In this document: positions 8,815 through 17,532 of the stretch, piece by piece
How the letters are laid out: each line of letters begins with the position of its first letter
Position numbering within the stretch: position 1 is the first letter of the stretch
Virus record (IMG/VR): IMGVR_UViG_3300018080_000197
Coordinates: 1-59,821 of that record
DNA from: a virus
Length of the DNA stretch: 59,821 nucleotides
Direction: 5' to 3' (one strand)
The notes under the pieces: generated by a model
Told to the model about the DNA's origin: nothing
Database searches by the model: none
The model's input: only the letters and a program-made list of their open reading frames with translations
Position numbers and translations under genes: made by a program

Positions 8815-10887
8815 ATGGCAAAAGCTAGGACCAGCACGCCACTAGACGGTTTTGCGGATCACTTCATAGGACTGGTTCCATCCTCCAGCGGACAGGCTGT
8901 AGGAGACTGTCCCTTCTGTGGGAAGGAAGACAGATTCTATGTCAACATGGAAACCGGAGCATGGGATTGCAAGGTCTGTTCCCGGTCCGGGAGTTTCTTG
9001 ACTTTCTTGGAGGAAATGGGCAAACTCAATTCAGAAAGATTCCGTGGTTCTCCGGCCTTGCGTCTGGCCAAAGACAGGGGGTTGAAGGTAGCCACCTTCC
9101 GCGCATGGCGTGTGGGTTGGGATGGGCGTCAGTTTACGGTTCCAGTGGATATCTGCGGCAAGACGTATGACCTCAGACGTTTTAGATTGGGAGGGAAGAC
9201 GCGAGCAACCACGCGGGGACGGGTGTCCTTGGCCGGGATCATGGACCCGGACTCGGATACAGTCTGGTTGTTGGAGGGGGAATGGGATGGTATGGCGCTG
9301 TGGGAATCCCTGGAGCGCTCCGGCGCGTCCGGGTCCGTTGCGGCCGTTTGCGGAGGCGGCGCTTTCCCCCAGCATGGTCTATCCCTCTTCGAGGGAAAGA
9401 ATGTCATTGTGGCATTTGACAATGATTCGGCAGGACAAAAGGGCGCACAGCGTGTCTATAGGATGTTGCATGGTCTGGCCAAGTCCCTCGCATTCGTCCA
9501 TTGGACAGAAGACACCCCGGACAAGTTCGACGTGCGAGACCTCTACTTGCGCAGCGGCGCGGACACTCCGGCTATTCTCCGGGGTCTGTTGAAGGATTCG
9601 CCTCCAGGGCTCCCGGCGGGTTCCACTGAAACGGCGGAGGAACTGACAGGTCCAGGTCTTGATTCGGAGGAAGTCACGGCTAGATTCCGCAAGTGGTTGT
9701 ATCTACCCAATACCGAAGCGTTGACCGTGATGTTCGGCGTTTTGTTGGCCAACCGCTTGCCGGGTGATCCCGTGTGGCTGTATATGGTAGCTCCATCCGG
9801 GGGTTCCAAGTCGGAACTTCTTATGACCTTGCAGGATGCCCCCTTAGTCTGGTTTCTATCCAAGCTGTCCCCCAAGGCGTTGATTTCCGGGATGGTCAAC
9901 AGTGGACAGCCGGACCCGTCATTGCTCCCACGCCTGGACGGAAAGGTCTTGGTAATCAAGGACTTCACGGTCATCCTCAAAATGCGGGATCAAGACAAGG
10001 ACGAAATCTACGGGACACTCAGAGACGCATATGATGGTAGGGTAGACCAAGGCTGGGGAACGGGCGTCTTCCGGACGTATCAGGCCACCTTCGGCGTTCT
10101 CTCCGGCGTGACCAAAGAGATAGAGAAGGAAAGGGCAGGTAGCACTTTGGGGGAACGCTTCCTGAAATATTACCTGCCTATGGACGGATTGGGGAACCTG
10201 CGTAGTCACACGTCGCTTGTGCGGAAAGCGTTGGACAACATAGCCGAAGAACCTGAAATGCGTCTGGAGCTTCGCCAGACGGCGCGGGAGGTCCTGAACC
10301 GCCCCGTGGACGTATCAAACCCCCCGACTATCCCGGAGGCTATCAAGGACAAGCTGGTCATGCTTGCCCAGTGGATAGCAGCTTTGCGAGGAGTCGTCGT
10401 GCGTGAGAGGTTCACACGTGACGTGGAGTATTCCCCTACCCCAGAAGTGGGGACACGTGTGGCCAAGCAGTTGGCCAAGCTGGGAATGGGGATAGCCTTG
10501 TTCAGGCGCGTGGAAGAGTTGGACGAATCCATTTATCAGGTAGTGGTCAAGGTCGCGCGGGACACTGTTCCGGACCGTGTGGAGTGTATAGTCCGTCACC
10601 TCTACATGCGCACCAAGACCGAGTGGGTAACGGCCGGGGACCTCTCCAAGTGGTCCAAGTTCCCTGACGGAACCGTGCGGCGCGTCCTGGAGGACCTGGA
10701 GCTTCTGAACATAGTAGTGGCGTCCAAGACCTCCAGATTCGGGGGAGGGAAGTCCTACAGACTCAGTAGGACCATGTTGCGGCTTATGCGTCCTCTGGAC
10801 CTATACCAGCGCGAGGAAAGCTTCCTGAAGACGCGGCGCAACATCACCAAGCGGCCTAAAACCGGAGGACGGCATAGTGTGTCCTGA
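8815..10887 (+). CDS. DNA primase-helicase (zinc-binding, Toprim, ATPase)
   Basis: 690 residues. An N-terminal zinc ribbon has Cys32, Cys35, Cys52 and Cys55 (CPFC, CKVC). A Toprim domain follows, with LEGEWDG around Glu154 and FDNDSAG at 201-207, as in DnaG-type primases. A P-loop ATPase domain has APSGGSKSE with Lys332, and the last part looks like a winged helix. The C terminus carries RRNITKRPK (ITK at 677-679), one of the recurring ITK peptides. It would lay primers and perhaps unwind the fork. The ATPase section is divergent from DnaB, so the helicase role is inferred. Confidence 0.87.
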   Translation: MAKARTSTPLDGFADHFIGLVPSSSGQAVGDCPFCGKEDRFYVNMETGAWDCKVCSRSGSFLTFLEEMGKLNSERFRGSPALRLAKDRGLKVATFRAWRVGWDGRQFTVPVDICGKTYDLRRFRLGGKTRATTRGRVSLAGIMDPDSDTVWLLEGEWDGMALWESLERSGASGSVAAVCGGGAFPQHGLSLFEGKNVIVAFDNDSAGQKGAQRVYRMLHGLAKSLAFVHWTEDTPDKFDVRDLYLRSGADTPAILRGLLKDSPPGLPAGSTETAEELTGPGLDSEEVTARFRKWLYLPNTEALTVMFGVLLANRLPGDPVWLYMVAPSGGSKSELLMTLQDAPLVWFLSKLSPKALISGMVNSGQPDPSLLPRLDGKVLVIKDFTVILKMRDQDKDEIYGTLRDAYDGRVDQGWGTGVFRTYQATFGVLSGVTKEIEKERAGSTLGERFLKYYLPMDGLGNLRSHTSLVRKALDNIAEEPEMRLELRQTAREVLNRPVDVSNPPTIPEAIKDKLVMLAQWIAALRGVVVRERFTRDVEYSPTPEVGTRVAKQLAKLGMGIALFRRVEELDESIYQVVVKVARDTVPDRVECIVRHLYMRTKTEWVTAGDLSKWSKFPDGTVRRVLEDLELLNIVVASKTSRFGGGKSYRLSRTMLRLMRPLDLYQREESFLKTRRNITKRPKTGGRHSVS

Positions 10888-11809
10888 ACGGAAGATCACC
10901 AAGCGGTTGAAGGCGTTGAAAGGTCCGGTCAAACGGGGCGTGGGAACGGCTGTCTTCTGGTATGGCGGGAAGGGAATCCTGTGTAGGCGCTTGCGTCCGT
11001 TGTTCCCTCCCCACAAACGCTATGTGGAACCATTCGGAGGTGGTGCGTCCGTCCTGTTGAGCAAGGAACCCGTGGAGGTGGAAGTCTACAATGACTTGGA
11101 CTCCGGTCTGGCCGACTTCTTCAGGGTCATGGCGGACCCGGAGGTCTTCCAACGGTTCTATCGTCACATAGAAGCACTTCCTTCCTCACGACAAATCTAC
11201 CTGGAATACGTGGATACGTGGAAGCGCGAGAGGGACCCGGCCGTTCGTGTGGCCAAGTGGTTCGTGGTTGCCCGGCAATCCTTCAACGGCAGATTCGGGA
11301 AAGGTTGGCGGTTCGATAGCCAACGAACCATCATGGGGTGTGGTCAGGCCGTGCGCGCGTGGCTTCAGGCCGTGGAGAAGCTTCCGGAGATTCATTTCCG
11401 ATTGCTTCACGTCCAAGTGGAGAACGACGACTTCAGGGAGATTCTGCCCCGCTATGACACGCCAGATACCCTCTTCTATTGTGATCCTCCCTACGTTCAT
11501 GCCACGCGCGGCGAAGTCAGGTATGACTTGGACATGCCGGACGATGACCATAGGGAACTGGTTGACATGCTATTGAAGTTGAAGGGAATGGTTGCCCTGT
11601 CCGGGTATGCCAATACCTTGTATACCGTTCTGGAAGACAACGGCTGGAACCGTAGGGATTTGGTGGTGACGTGTCCCTCCGCCAGCAGAGACTACGGGAC
11701 AGGCAACATCCCCAGAGGGGAGAGAACGGAATCCCTGTGGAGGAATCCGCAGGCAATGAAGGCGTGGAAGCTGGCCAAGGCCAGAAAACCACTTGTCATA
11801 GGGAGATAG
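10877..11809 (+). CDS. dam: Dam-type (D12 class) N6-adenine DNA methyltransferase
   Basis: 310 residues. The SAM site FGGGAS follows WYGGKG, the usual D12-class N-terminal motif, and the catalytic DPPY lies at residues 203-206. A GTG start at 10877 follows ggagga at 10864-10869, and the gene overlaps the primase end. The N terminus is MCPERKITKR, another ITK peptide, absent from ordinary Dam enzymes. It should methylate adenine in phage DNA, acting alongside the guanine modification genes downstream. The target site cannot be read from the sequence. Confidence 0.9.
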   Translation: MCPERKITKRLKALKGPVKRGVGTAVFWYGGKGILCRRLRPLFPPHKRYVEPFGGGASVLLSKEPVEVEVYNDLDSGLADFFRVMADPEVFQRFYRHIEALPSSRQIYLEYVDTWKRERDPAVRVAKWFVVARQSFNGRFGKGWRFDSQRTIMGCGQAVRAWLQAVEKLPEIHFRLLHVQVENDDFREILPRYDTPDTLFYCDPPYVHATRGEVRYDLDMPDDDHRELVDMLLKLKGMVALSGYANTLYTVLEDNGWNRRDLVVTCPSASRDYGTGNIPRGERTESLWRNPQAMKAWKLAKARKPLVIGR

Positions 11810-11811
11810 GA

Positions 11812-12522
11812 ATGGCTCGACGACGAATCACCAAGAAGCCGCGACCGGAAGCCGTTGTGGGGCGCGCGGTCACGTCCCCGGAACATGACTTCAGCGGGAA
11901 GGGAGGTCATTGGGGACGCAATGCCGCAGAACTGAAACGGTTGGTTGCGGAATACGAGAAGGTCCCTCTGGACAGTCTCCGGCCGTGGAAGGACAACCCC
12001 CGGATCAACACAGAGGCTATCCCCGTGGTGGCCGAGCTAATCAAGCAGCACGGCTTCGCCGGGGTAGTAGTAGCTACGCCGGACGGCGTGATACGCGCGG
12101 GACACACACGCTATGCCGCTCTGGTTTCCCTCCAGCAGGACCCGGACTTTGCTGGGGAGAAAGGGACGGTCTGGGTTCACTGGAAGAACTTCCCCACAGA
12201 GACGGCGGCGGAAGCTTATGCCCTTGCAGACAACAAGTCCGCAGAACGCGCCGACTGGGATCATGCCAAGCTGGCCAGATTGTTCAAGCAACGGAACACG
12301 GCGGACCTGGAGACCTTGCGCCAGTTCTCCGGGTTCAAGCAGCGGGAGATAGACTGGCACAGCGGACCCAGAATAGACCCGGAGAAGCTTCCTGACTTTG
12401 AAGTTCCAGCCAAGAGCTACACGGTCCGGATAGACAACGTTGACCCGGACGATTGGGAGACTGTTCTGGAACTGGTCAACAAGGCGTTGGAGGACACGGG
12501 ATATGCTGCCCAAGTTTACTAG
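11812..12522 (+). CDS. ParB/Srx-fold nuclease-like protein
   Basis: 236 residues. The ParB N-terminal domain is clear: VPLDSLRPWKDNPR, then a GHTRYAAL box, the GHxR motif conserved in ParB and related CTPase/nuclease-fold proteins, then ALADNKSAERADWD. The N terminus is MARRRITKKPR, an ITK peptide. Phages often place ParB-like proteins beside DNA methylases. Here it lies between the Dam-type gene and DpdA and overlaps DpdA by 20 bases. It could target or regulate modification; that is inference. Confidence 0.82.
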   Translation: MARRRITKKPRPEAVVGRAVTSPEHDFSGKGGHWGRNAAELKRLVAEYEKVPLDSLRPWKDNPRINTEAIPVVAELIKQHGFAGVVVATPDGVIRAGHTRYAALVSLQQDPDFAGEKGTVWVHWKNFPTETAAEAYALADNKSAERADWDHAKLARLFKQRNTADLETLRQFSGFKQREIDWHSGPRIDPEKLPDFEVPAKSYTVRIDNVDPDDWETVLELVNKALEDTGYAAQVY

Positions 12523-13549
12523 GCACGGTCACTCCGATTACGTCCACGTTTTGGTTGCCTACAACTACCTCCGGGGGAAGGACGGCATAGACCAGATACG
12601 CAGACTGACTAACAACCCCAACCTGTGCGTGTTGCTGGACAGCGGCGCTTTCATTGCCCACAGAACCCAAAAGGACATTGACCTCCAGGAGTATATGGAT
12701 TTCGTCCGGGAGGTGGGTCCGGAACTGTTCGGCTACTTTGCGCTGGACGTGATAGGCGACGTTGACGCCACGCTGCGTAACCTGGAGACCATGCGGGAGG
12801 CAGGGTTGACGCCGTGGCCTGTCTTCCAAATCAGCACAGACCGTGCGGATTTCAGGACCACAACGGAGGGCGCCTCCGTAGTGGGTATAGGTGGACTGAA
12901 TGAGCGGGTGTGGCCTTGGACCAGAAGCGCCAGATTGTCATACCTGAAGATGATGCGGGAATGGTCCCTGGACGCCGGAGTAGGTCTGCACTTGCTAGGA
13001 TATGCGGACCCGCCGGTTCTGGAGGCGTTCCAGCCGTTTTCGGCGGACTCCAGCACTTGGTTCAACGGACAGAGGTATGGGAGGGTGTTCCTCTACGCCG
13101 GACGTGGGAAATGGTTGCGGCTCTATAGGGACAATTGGCGCAAGAAGATGACTCCTGAAGCGGAATTGGAAATCACGCGGGCAGGCTACAGCGTGGCGGA
13201 CCTGGAGAATCCGGAACTGTGGACCAACACCCGCGAGAACTCGGAATCCGGAACCAACTTCTTGGCCAATCTCATGGCGCGTTCATGGGTCAAATTCTCA
13301 CTGGAGTTCTTTGCCCAGTTCACGATACGGGTGTTTCTGGTGGCGGATTCGGGAATACGTCACGGGAATCAATACCCCTTGATCCGGGAGGCTGGGAGGA
13401 TTCTTGGACGTTCTTCCCCAGCGACGGGGGAGACCTCACCGCGGCGGATAACCAAGACCCGGAAAGCCACAGACCGGGGAGTTCACGTCAAGAAGGGAAC
13501 GCCTGTGGAGTTCCCTGTAGTCAGACCACAACGGAGGTTTGGAGAATGA
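12503..13549 (+). CDS. dpdA: DpdA-like DNA guanine transglycosylase (7-deazaguanine insertion)
   Basis: 348 residues from ATG 12503, with ggagg about ten bases upstream. DpdA is a TGT-fold enzyme that exchanges guanine in DNA for a 7-deazaguanine base such as preQ0. The sequence has LLDSGAF (Asp46, the likely general base), FALDVIGD, VGIGGL, HLLGYADP and ADSSTWFNG (Asp182, the likely nucleophile position). This is the DpdA set and lacks the tRNA-TGT zinc cluster. The following genes make its substrate. The C-terminal tail contains RRITKTRK (ITK at 316-318), outside the TGT core. It overlaps queC by ATGA. Confidence 0.88.
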   Translation: MLPKFTRHGHSDYVHVLVAYNYLRGKDGIDQIRRLTNNPNLCVLLDSGAFIAHRTQKDIDLQEYMDFVREVGPELFGYFALDVIGDVDATLRNLETMREAGLTPWPVFQISTDRADFRTTTEGASVVGIGGLNERVWPWTRSARLSYLKMMREWSLDAGVGLHLLGYADPPVLEAFQPFSADSSTWFNGQRYGRVFLYAGRGKWLRLYRDNWRKKMTPEAELEITRAGYSVADLENPELWTNTRENSESGTNFLANLMARSWVKFSLEFFAQFTIRVFLVADSGIRHGNQYPLIREAGRILGRSSPATGETSPRRITKTRKATDRGVHVKKGTPVEFPVVRPQRRFGE

Positions 13550-14262
13550 GCGAGAAACGTTGCGTGTTGGCCCTTAGCGGAGGAATGGATTCCTCCACGC
13601 TGTTGTATCACTTGCTGGAAAGGGACTGGGAAGTCTCCTGTCTGGCATTCGACTACGGACAGCGCCACAAGAAGGAACTGGAGTGCGCACGCCAGATAGG
13701 GAGGTGTGCAGGAGTCCAGGTCTCCACTGTGAATCTGGGAGACATGGCGCGTGTCATCTTCCCCACGGAATGTCTCACAGGGGGTCCAGAGGAAGTCCCG
13801 GACGGTCCGTTCACGGGCGCTTCCATGCGGGTGACTGCTGTTCCCAATCTGGCCATGATCCTGATTTCAATCTGCGCGGGACACGCCATTTCCATCGGAG
13901 CAAAAGCTCCAAGTGGCTACCACGTGGAAGCCTACATGGTAGCATTCGGTTGCCACAAGCGTGAGACGTGGACCTACCCTGATAACAGGGTAGCATTCAC
14001 ATACCCTATGATAGAAGTGCTTTCCAAGTGCTACTATGAACCTGTGGAACTCCTGACGCCGTTTGTGGGTATGTCCAAACAGGCCGTGTTACGGAAGGGA
14101 CTGGACCTACATGTTCCGTTTCACAGGACGTGGACGTGCTACAACGGGATAGGTCTTCCCTGCGGCAAATGTGGCGCGTGCATGGAGCGTCTGGAAGCCT
14201 TTCGTCTGAATGGACGGCCGGACCCGTTGAAATACAGGGACGAATCCGGCTGTTGTGGTTAG
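13546..14262 (+). CDS. queC: QueC, 7-cyano-7-deazaguanine (preQ0) synthase
   Basis: 238 residues. It converts 7-carboxy-7-deazaguanine to preQ0 using ATP and ammonia. SGGMDSS at 11-17 is the PP-loop. The zinc site is Cys198, Cys206, Cys209 and Cys212 (the GLPCGKCGAC region). The length is that of stand-alone QueC, with no added glutamine amidotransferase domain such as the Gat-QueC of phages that make archaeosine-like bases. It starts at ATGA overlapping the dpdA stop. Confidence 0.95.
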   Translation: MSEKRCVLALSGGMDSSTLLYHLLERDWEVSCLAFDYGQRHKKELECARQIGRCAGVQVSTVNLGDMARVIFPTECLTGGPEEVPDGPFTGASMRVTAVPNLAMILISICAGHAISIGAKAPSGYHVEAYMVAFGCHKRETWTYPDNRVAFTYPMIEVLSKCYYEPVELLTPFVGMSKQAVLRKGLDLHVPFHRTWTCYNGIGLPCGKCGACMERLEAFRLNGRPDPLKYRDESGCCG

Positions 14263-14298
14263 GAGACGCTCCAGGACGGCAATTTCAGGAGATAACTG

Positions 14299-14364
14299 GT
14301 GTCTCAGGACCTTTTTAGGGTTACGCGCGGCCTGAGTGACAGGCGCGCGGCTTGCTGGAGGTGA
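14299..14364 (+). CDS. Possible 21-aa leader peptide between queC and queD
   Basis: A GTG at 14299 preceded by caggaga encodes a 21-residue peptide that ends within the queD ribosome site, 5 bases before its ATG. The 106-base gap is otherwise empty, and the region can fold around gcgcgcggc repeats. It may couple or tune queD translation. The evidence is only the ribosome site and position. Confidence 0.25.
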   Translation: MSQDLFRVTRGLSDRRAACWR

Positions 14365-14368
14365 AAGA

Positions 14369-14845
14369 ATGGTTACGGTCACTGTGGTTTTGAGGTGGGA
14401 AGCTGCACACAGACTCCAGAAGGTGGACAGCAAGTGCAATTCCCTGCATGGACACTCCTACAGGGCAGACATTACCGTAGGGTGTCACTGTCTGAGCGAA
14501 GCCGGGATGGTCATGGACTTCGGGGAGTTGAAGGAACTGCTATGGGCACACGTTGTCAAACCGTGGGATCACGCTATCCTTTTGTGGGAGGAAGACGTTG
14601 AACTGCACAGCATGGCTATCCATATGGGAAACAAGTTGGCTATCTTCCCCGACGACGTCACAGCGGAGTGTCTGGCGGAGACCTTGCTGTCCAAGTGTAA
14701 GGGCAGACTATTGGCATACATGGACAAGACAGCCACGGGAGGCAGTGGGTTGTTCGTGTCCCGAGTCAAAGTCTTCGAGACGGACTCCTGTTGGGCGGAA
14801 GCGGTCAACGACGGGATTTCGCAAGGAAGGCCGGTGACACCATGA
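14369..14845 (+). CDS. queD: QueD, 6-carboxy-5,6,7,8-tetrahydropterin synthase
   Basis: 158 residues. It turns 7,8-dihydroneopterin triphosphate, the FolE product, into 6-carboxytetrahydropterin. Zinc ligands are His14, His27 and His29, with the catalytic Cys23 in CNSLHGHSY. The DFGELKELL and WDHAILL motifs are also present. The ATG at 14369 follows ctggagg. It overlaps queE by ATGA. Confidence 0.95.
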   Translation: MVTVTVVLRWEAAHRLQKVDSKCNSLHGHSYRADITVGCHCLSEAGMVMDFGELKELLWAHVVKPWDHAILLWEEDVELHSMAIHMGNKLAIFPDDVTAECLAETLLSKCKGRLLAYMDKTATGGSGLFVSRVKVFETDSCWAEAVNDGISQGRPVTP

Positions 14846-15615
14846 TAGTCCAGAACATCTTTGTCAGTGTGGAGGGCGAAACTACTCTGGGAGGTCCTTT
14901 GCAGTGGACTACGTTCGTGCGCTTCAAAGGGTGTAATCTCCGCTGCTGGAAGGATTCCGGCGGGTGTGATGCTCCGGAGGCATTGGACGGCCGTGTAGAG
15001 TATGCTTGTGAGGAACAAACTCCAGAGAAATTCGCCAGTCACATTGTCTGGGGAATGAAGATAGGACACTATCCCAAACGCCTGACCCTTACAGGGGGAG
15101 AACCCCTTCTCCAGGAAGAGGACCTGTTGGAGTTTGTCCATTTGGTCCGCGAAGACGTGCTGGGTCCCGTGGAAGTGTGTCTGGAAACCAATGGGTCCGT
15201 GCCTCTTTCCGAGGTGGTTTGCAAGGTTATGGATTGCATCATCATGGACTTGAAACCGCCTTCCAGCGGAGAATCTGAACACGTCTGCTGGGAGAATCTT
15301 CAACGGCTGGAACCCGAAGATTTCGTCAAGGTAGTGGTCTCCACTGTAGAGGACCTGGAATGGGCGGCCAAAGCATGGTGGGTCAATGCTCCACTGTGGA
15401 ATGACCGGAATGTTCAAGCGCCGGGATGGTCCATAGGCGCTAAGATGGAATCAAGTATTATGTCGTCGAAGGATCAACCGTTATGGGCTACAGCATATAC
15501 AGGACTCACTCCCCAGCAGATAGCAGACTGGATACGCCAGCATGGTATGTGGAAATGGCGTCTGAACCTCCAGTGTCACCGCTGGTTGTGGCCGTGGGAA
15601 ACGGAGGGAGTCTAA
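14842..15615 (+). CDS. queE: QueE, 7-carboxy-7-deazaguanine synthase (radical SAM), unusual cluster motif
   Basis: 257 residues. QueE rearranges 6-carboxytetrahydropterin to 7-carboxy-7-deazaguanine using a 4Fe-4S cluster and SAM. The N terminus IFVSVEGE and the TLTGGEPLLQ SAM-binding segment are diagnostic. The cluster ligands are Cys31, Cys35 and Cys42, giving CX3CX6C instead of the usual radical-SAM CX3CX2C: four extra residues (KDSG) lie between the second and third Cys. All other core motifs look intact, so I expect an active enzyme. Confidence 0.92.
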   Translation: MIVQNIFVSVEGETTLGGPLQWTTFVRFKGCNLRCWKDSGGCDAPEALDGRVEYACEEQTPEKFASHIVWGMKIGHYPKRLTLTGGEPLLQEEDLLEFVHLVREDVLGPVEVCLETNGSVPLSEVVCKVMDCIIMDLKPPSSGESEHVCWENLQRLEPEDFVKVVVSTVEDLEWAAKAWWVNAPLWNDRNVQAPGWSIGAKMESSIMSSKDQPLWATAYTGLTPQQIADWIRQHGMWKWRLNLQCHRWLWPWETEGV

Positions 15616-16091
15616 TGGGCGTCTTCGGCGGCGCGCAAGGTCTGGCGGATTTCATACAGAACCTGGACGGTCTGTTCGGATTCATCCGGACGGTCAAGGC
15701 ACACCCGGAGTTCCACTTCCTCACGAATGATACGACCGGCCTGTGTGAGGGACGCTATGAACTCTGGATAAGCGTGGAGTGGGAAGAGAAGATGTTGCTC
15801 CTATTGAAGCCGTCCACACGGGAGGGACTGACCGGCAAAGTCCACCTAGCCACTGCTCAGAATAGCGCCAGTTCGCGAATAGAGGTCAAGTTCCAGAAGT
15901 GGTTCCAGAACTGTGGACGTATTTGCACCCTGGAAACGTTGACCATTCTGGGGCAGGCCATTGCAGACGCTACGGACGGGATAGTAGCGCTGGACAAACG
16001 GAAACAGGAGATAGTGTGCAACAGACCCACGGCTGAACTCCTAAAGTCGGCCGACGAGGTGGAGAATGGGAAAGATACTGACAAAAGATGA
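15615..16091 (+). CDS. Hypothetical protein, 158 aa, in the queE operon
   Basis: Not recognised. ATG 15615 overlaps the queE stop as taatg and follows ggagggag. The protein appears alpha/beta with a helical N terminus (LADFIQNLDGLFGFI) and no clear catalytic motif. Tight coupling to queE makes it a candidate for a modification accessory role, but nothing in the sequence proves it. Confidence 0.7.
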   Translation: MGVFGGAQGLADFIQNLDGLFGFIRTVKAHPEFHFLTNDTTGLCEGRYELWISVEWEEKMLLLLKPSTREGLTGKVHLATAQNSASSRIEVKFQKWFQNCGRICTLETLTILGQAIADATDGIVALDKRKQEIVCNRPTAELLKSADEVENGKDTDKR

Positions 16092-16626
16092 ATCCTTCCG
16101 GTTGTATCAATTGGGCGCATTCGGGAACCGCGTCAAACAGTGGGATAGCCTTCCGGCTGTGTGGAGGGATGATACCTACCACGGGAAGATAGTCATACGG
16201 TCCAGGAAAGGGGGAGGCGGACCCTGCCGATATGACATTGATCCCACGTGGAACGCTGTCAATGACGAACTCCAGAAACCCAAATGGGCAGGACACCACA
16301 GATACGTGTTCTTCAATCAGGCTATCCCCGTTGACCGGATAGTCCTGAACGCCGAAGTAGCGGACCTTCCCCAGCCTCCGGGACTGGTCATGGCGTATTC
16401 CACTCTAGCTACCCATATGCGCACGGCGTTGAAACAAGCGTGCAGGGTAGCGCAGGGTTGGGAGGTCATACGGATCATACGTAGCGTGTGTGATCCCGTA
16501 GCGGCGGATTGTCTGGAGGCGCTGTTAGCGGAGTATCCATCCCACGCCGTGGAGTTCACGGTTTTGGACAGGTCCATAGGGGACCTGGGCTGGAATACCA
16601 TAGTGTGGGAGGTCAGGGCATACTAG
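16066..16626 (+). CDS. Hypothetical protein, 186 aa
   Basis: Not recognised. It has an alpha/beta pattern, with a His-rich centre (WAGHHRYVFFN) and a long helix (HMRTALKQACRVAQGW). It overlaps the preceding gene by 26 bases, and gaggtgg precedes ATG 16066. It sits in the modification gene block and could act there. Confidence 0.7.
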   Translation: MGKILTKDESFRLYQLGAFGNRVKQWDSLPAVWRDDTYHGKIVIRSRKGGGGPCRYDIDPTWNAVNDELQKPKWAGHHRYVFFNQAIPVDRIVLNAEVADLPQPPGLVMAYSTLATHMRTALKQACRVAQGWEVIRIIRSVCDPVAADCLEALLAEYPSHAVEFTVLDRSIGDLGWNTIVWEVRAY

Positions 16627-16639
16627 CGGAGGAATCACA

Positions 16640-16933
16640 ATGGAACCGCATATAGTGGCCGAAATTCACAATGCAAGACTGGTCTGTTTTGACAAGACGT
16701 GGGGACAGAATCCCCCGCAAACGGAACAGATAACCATTCTGGAAATCAAGCAACAGGACGCTATGGGGGAAACCGCATGGCGTGAAGTCCTGCGCTTGGT
16801 AGATGGAAGAGTAGGCAAATCGGGTAGTTCCCCAAGCGTCAATACACTAAAATGGGCTGTGGACCTGTTGGTTCAATTGGTGGCTTCTGCACACTACGTA
16901 AAGGAAGAGGGAACGGATGTTGATACTGATTGA
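16640..16933 (+). CDS. Hypothetical protein, 97 aa
   Basis: A small acidic protein with a good ribosome site (ggagga, 16628-16633). No motif is recognised. It overlaps the HAD phosphatase start by 17 bases. Confidence 0.65.
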   Translation: MEPHIVAEIHNARLVCFDKTWGQNPPQTEQITILEIKQQDAMGETAWREVLRLVDGRVGKSGSSPSVNTLKWAVDLLVQLVASAHYVKEEGTDVDTD

Positions 16934-17531
16934 CTGTGACGGCGTGGTAGTGGACCTGTTCTCGGCCTACTGTGACCACGTGTGTGTAGGCGGGATGCAC
17001 GAGAAGGTCCTACAGGCTATGTCCTATGGTCCCTCTGACAAAACGTGGGTCAAGGCTGTAGTCACAGCGGACAACAGACGCTTGGAGGACGTGCAGCGAA
17101 CTACGGATATCCTGTTCAACACGGTTCCCCCGGAGTGGTGGTCCTCTCTCCCAGCATACCCATACGCACGGGAGGTGGTGGAACTGTGCAAGCACTACGG
17201 GTCCGTCTGTTTTGTGACGCTGCCCTGGAAACCGTCAGACGCGGGAGGGAAGCTGGCGTGGCTGGAGAGGGAGTTCCCGGAGGTCCCGCGCGCCATTATC
17301 AGCAACCGGGAGGTTCTGGCGGCGCAAGGCGTGGTTCTGGTGGACGACAATCCGGACAACACCAAATTGTTCCGGAGAAGCGGCGGGTTCGCAGCAACCT
17401 TCCTCCAGCAGTGGACCCGGACGGCAGACAATGACGTGCAGGGTCCTTTGACGGCAGACCACAGGCTAAATGACCTGCGGGAGAAGCTGGACGCTATCTC
17501 GCGCCTGACCCGCAGACGGAAAGGAAGATGA
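16917..17531 (+). CDS. HAD-superfamily phosphatase, 5'(3')-deoxyribonucleotidase-like
   Basis: 204 residues. The first HAD motif is DCDGVVVD, with the nucleophile and acid Asp pair four to six residues after the start region. A later segment has FVTLPWKPSD and the terminal motif VLVDDNPDN. This resembles the short NT5C-type nucleotidases of phages. It could adjust nucleotide pools or remove phosphates from pathway intermediates. The C-terminal tail is basic (RLTRRRKGR). Confidence 0.78.
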   Translation: MLILIDCDGVVVDLFSAYCDHVCVGGMHEKVLQAMSYGPSDKTWVKAVVTADNRRLEDVQRTTDILFNTVPPEWWSSLPAYPYAREVVELCKHYGSVCFVTLPWKPSDAGGKLAWLEREFPEVPRAIISNREVLAAQGVVLVDDNPDNTKLFRRSGGFAATFLQQWTRTADNDVQGPLTADHRLNDLREKLDAISRLTRRRKGR

Positions 17532-17532
17532 C

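Noticed and set aside
11812-12522. Partition system for plasmid-like maintenance
   Set aside because: The ParB-fold protein has no ParA partner and sits among modification genes; no integrase or replication initiator suggests lysogeny.
14263-14368. preQ1 riboswitch before queD
   Set aside because: The region lacks the A-rich 3' tail and the conserved loop elements of known preQ1 classes; only a small leader frame is visible.
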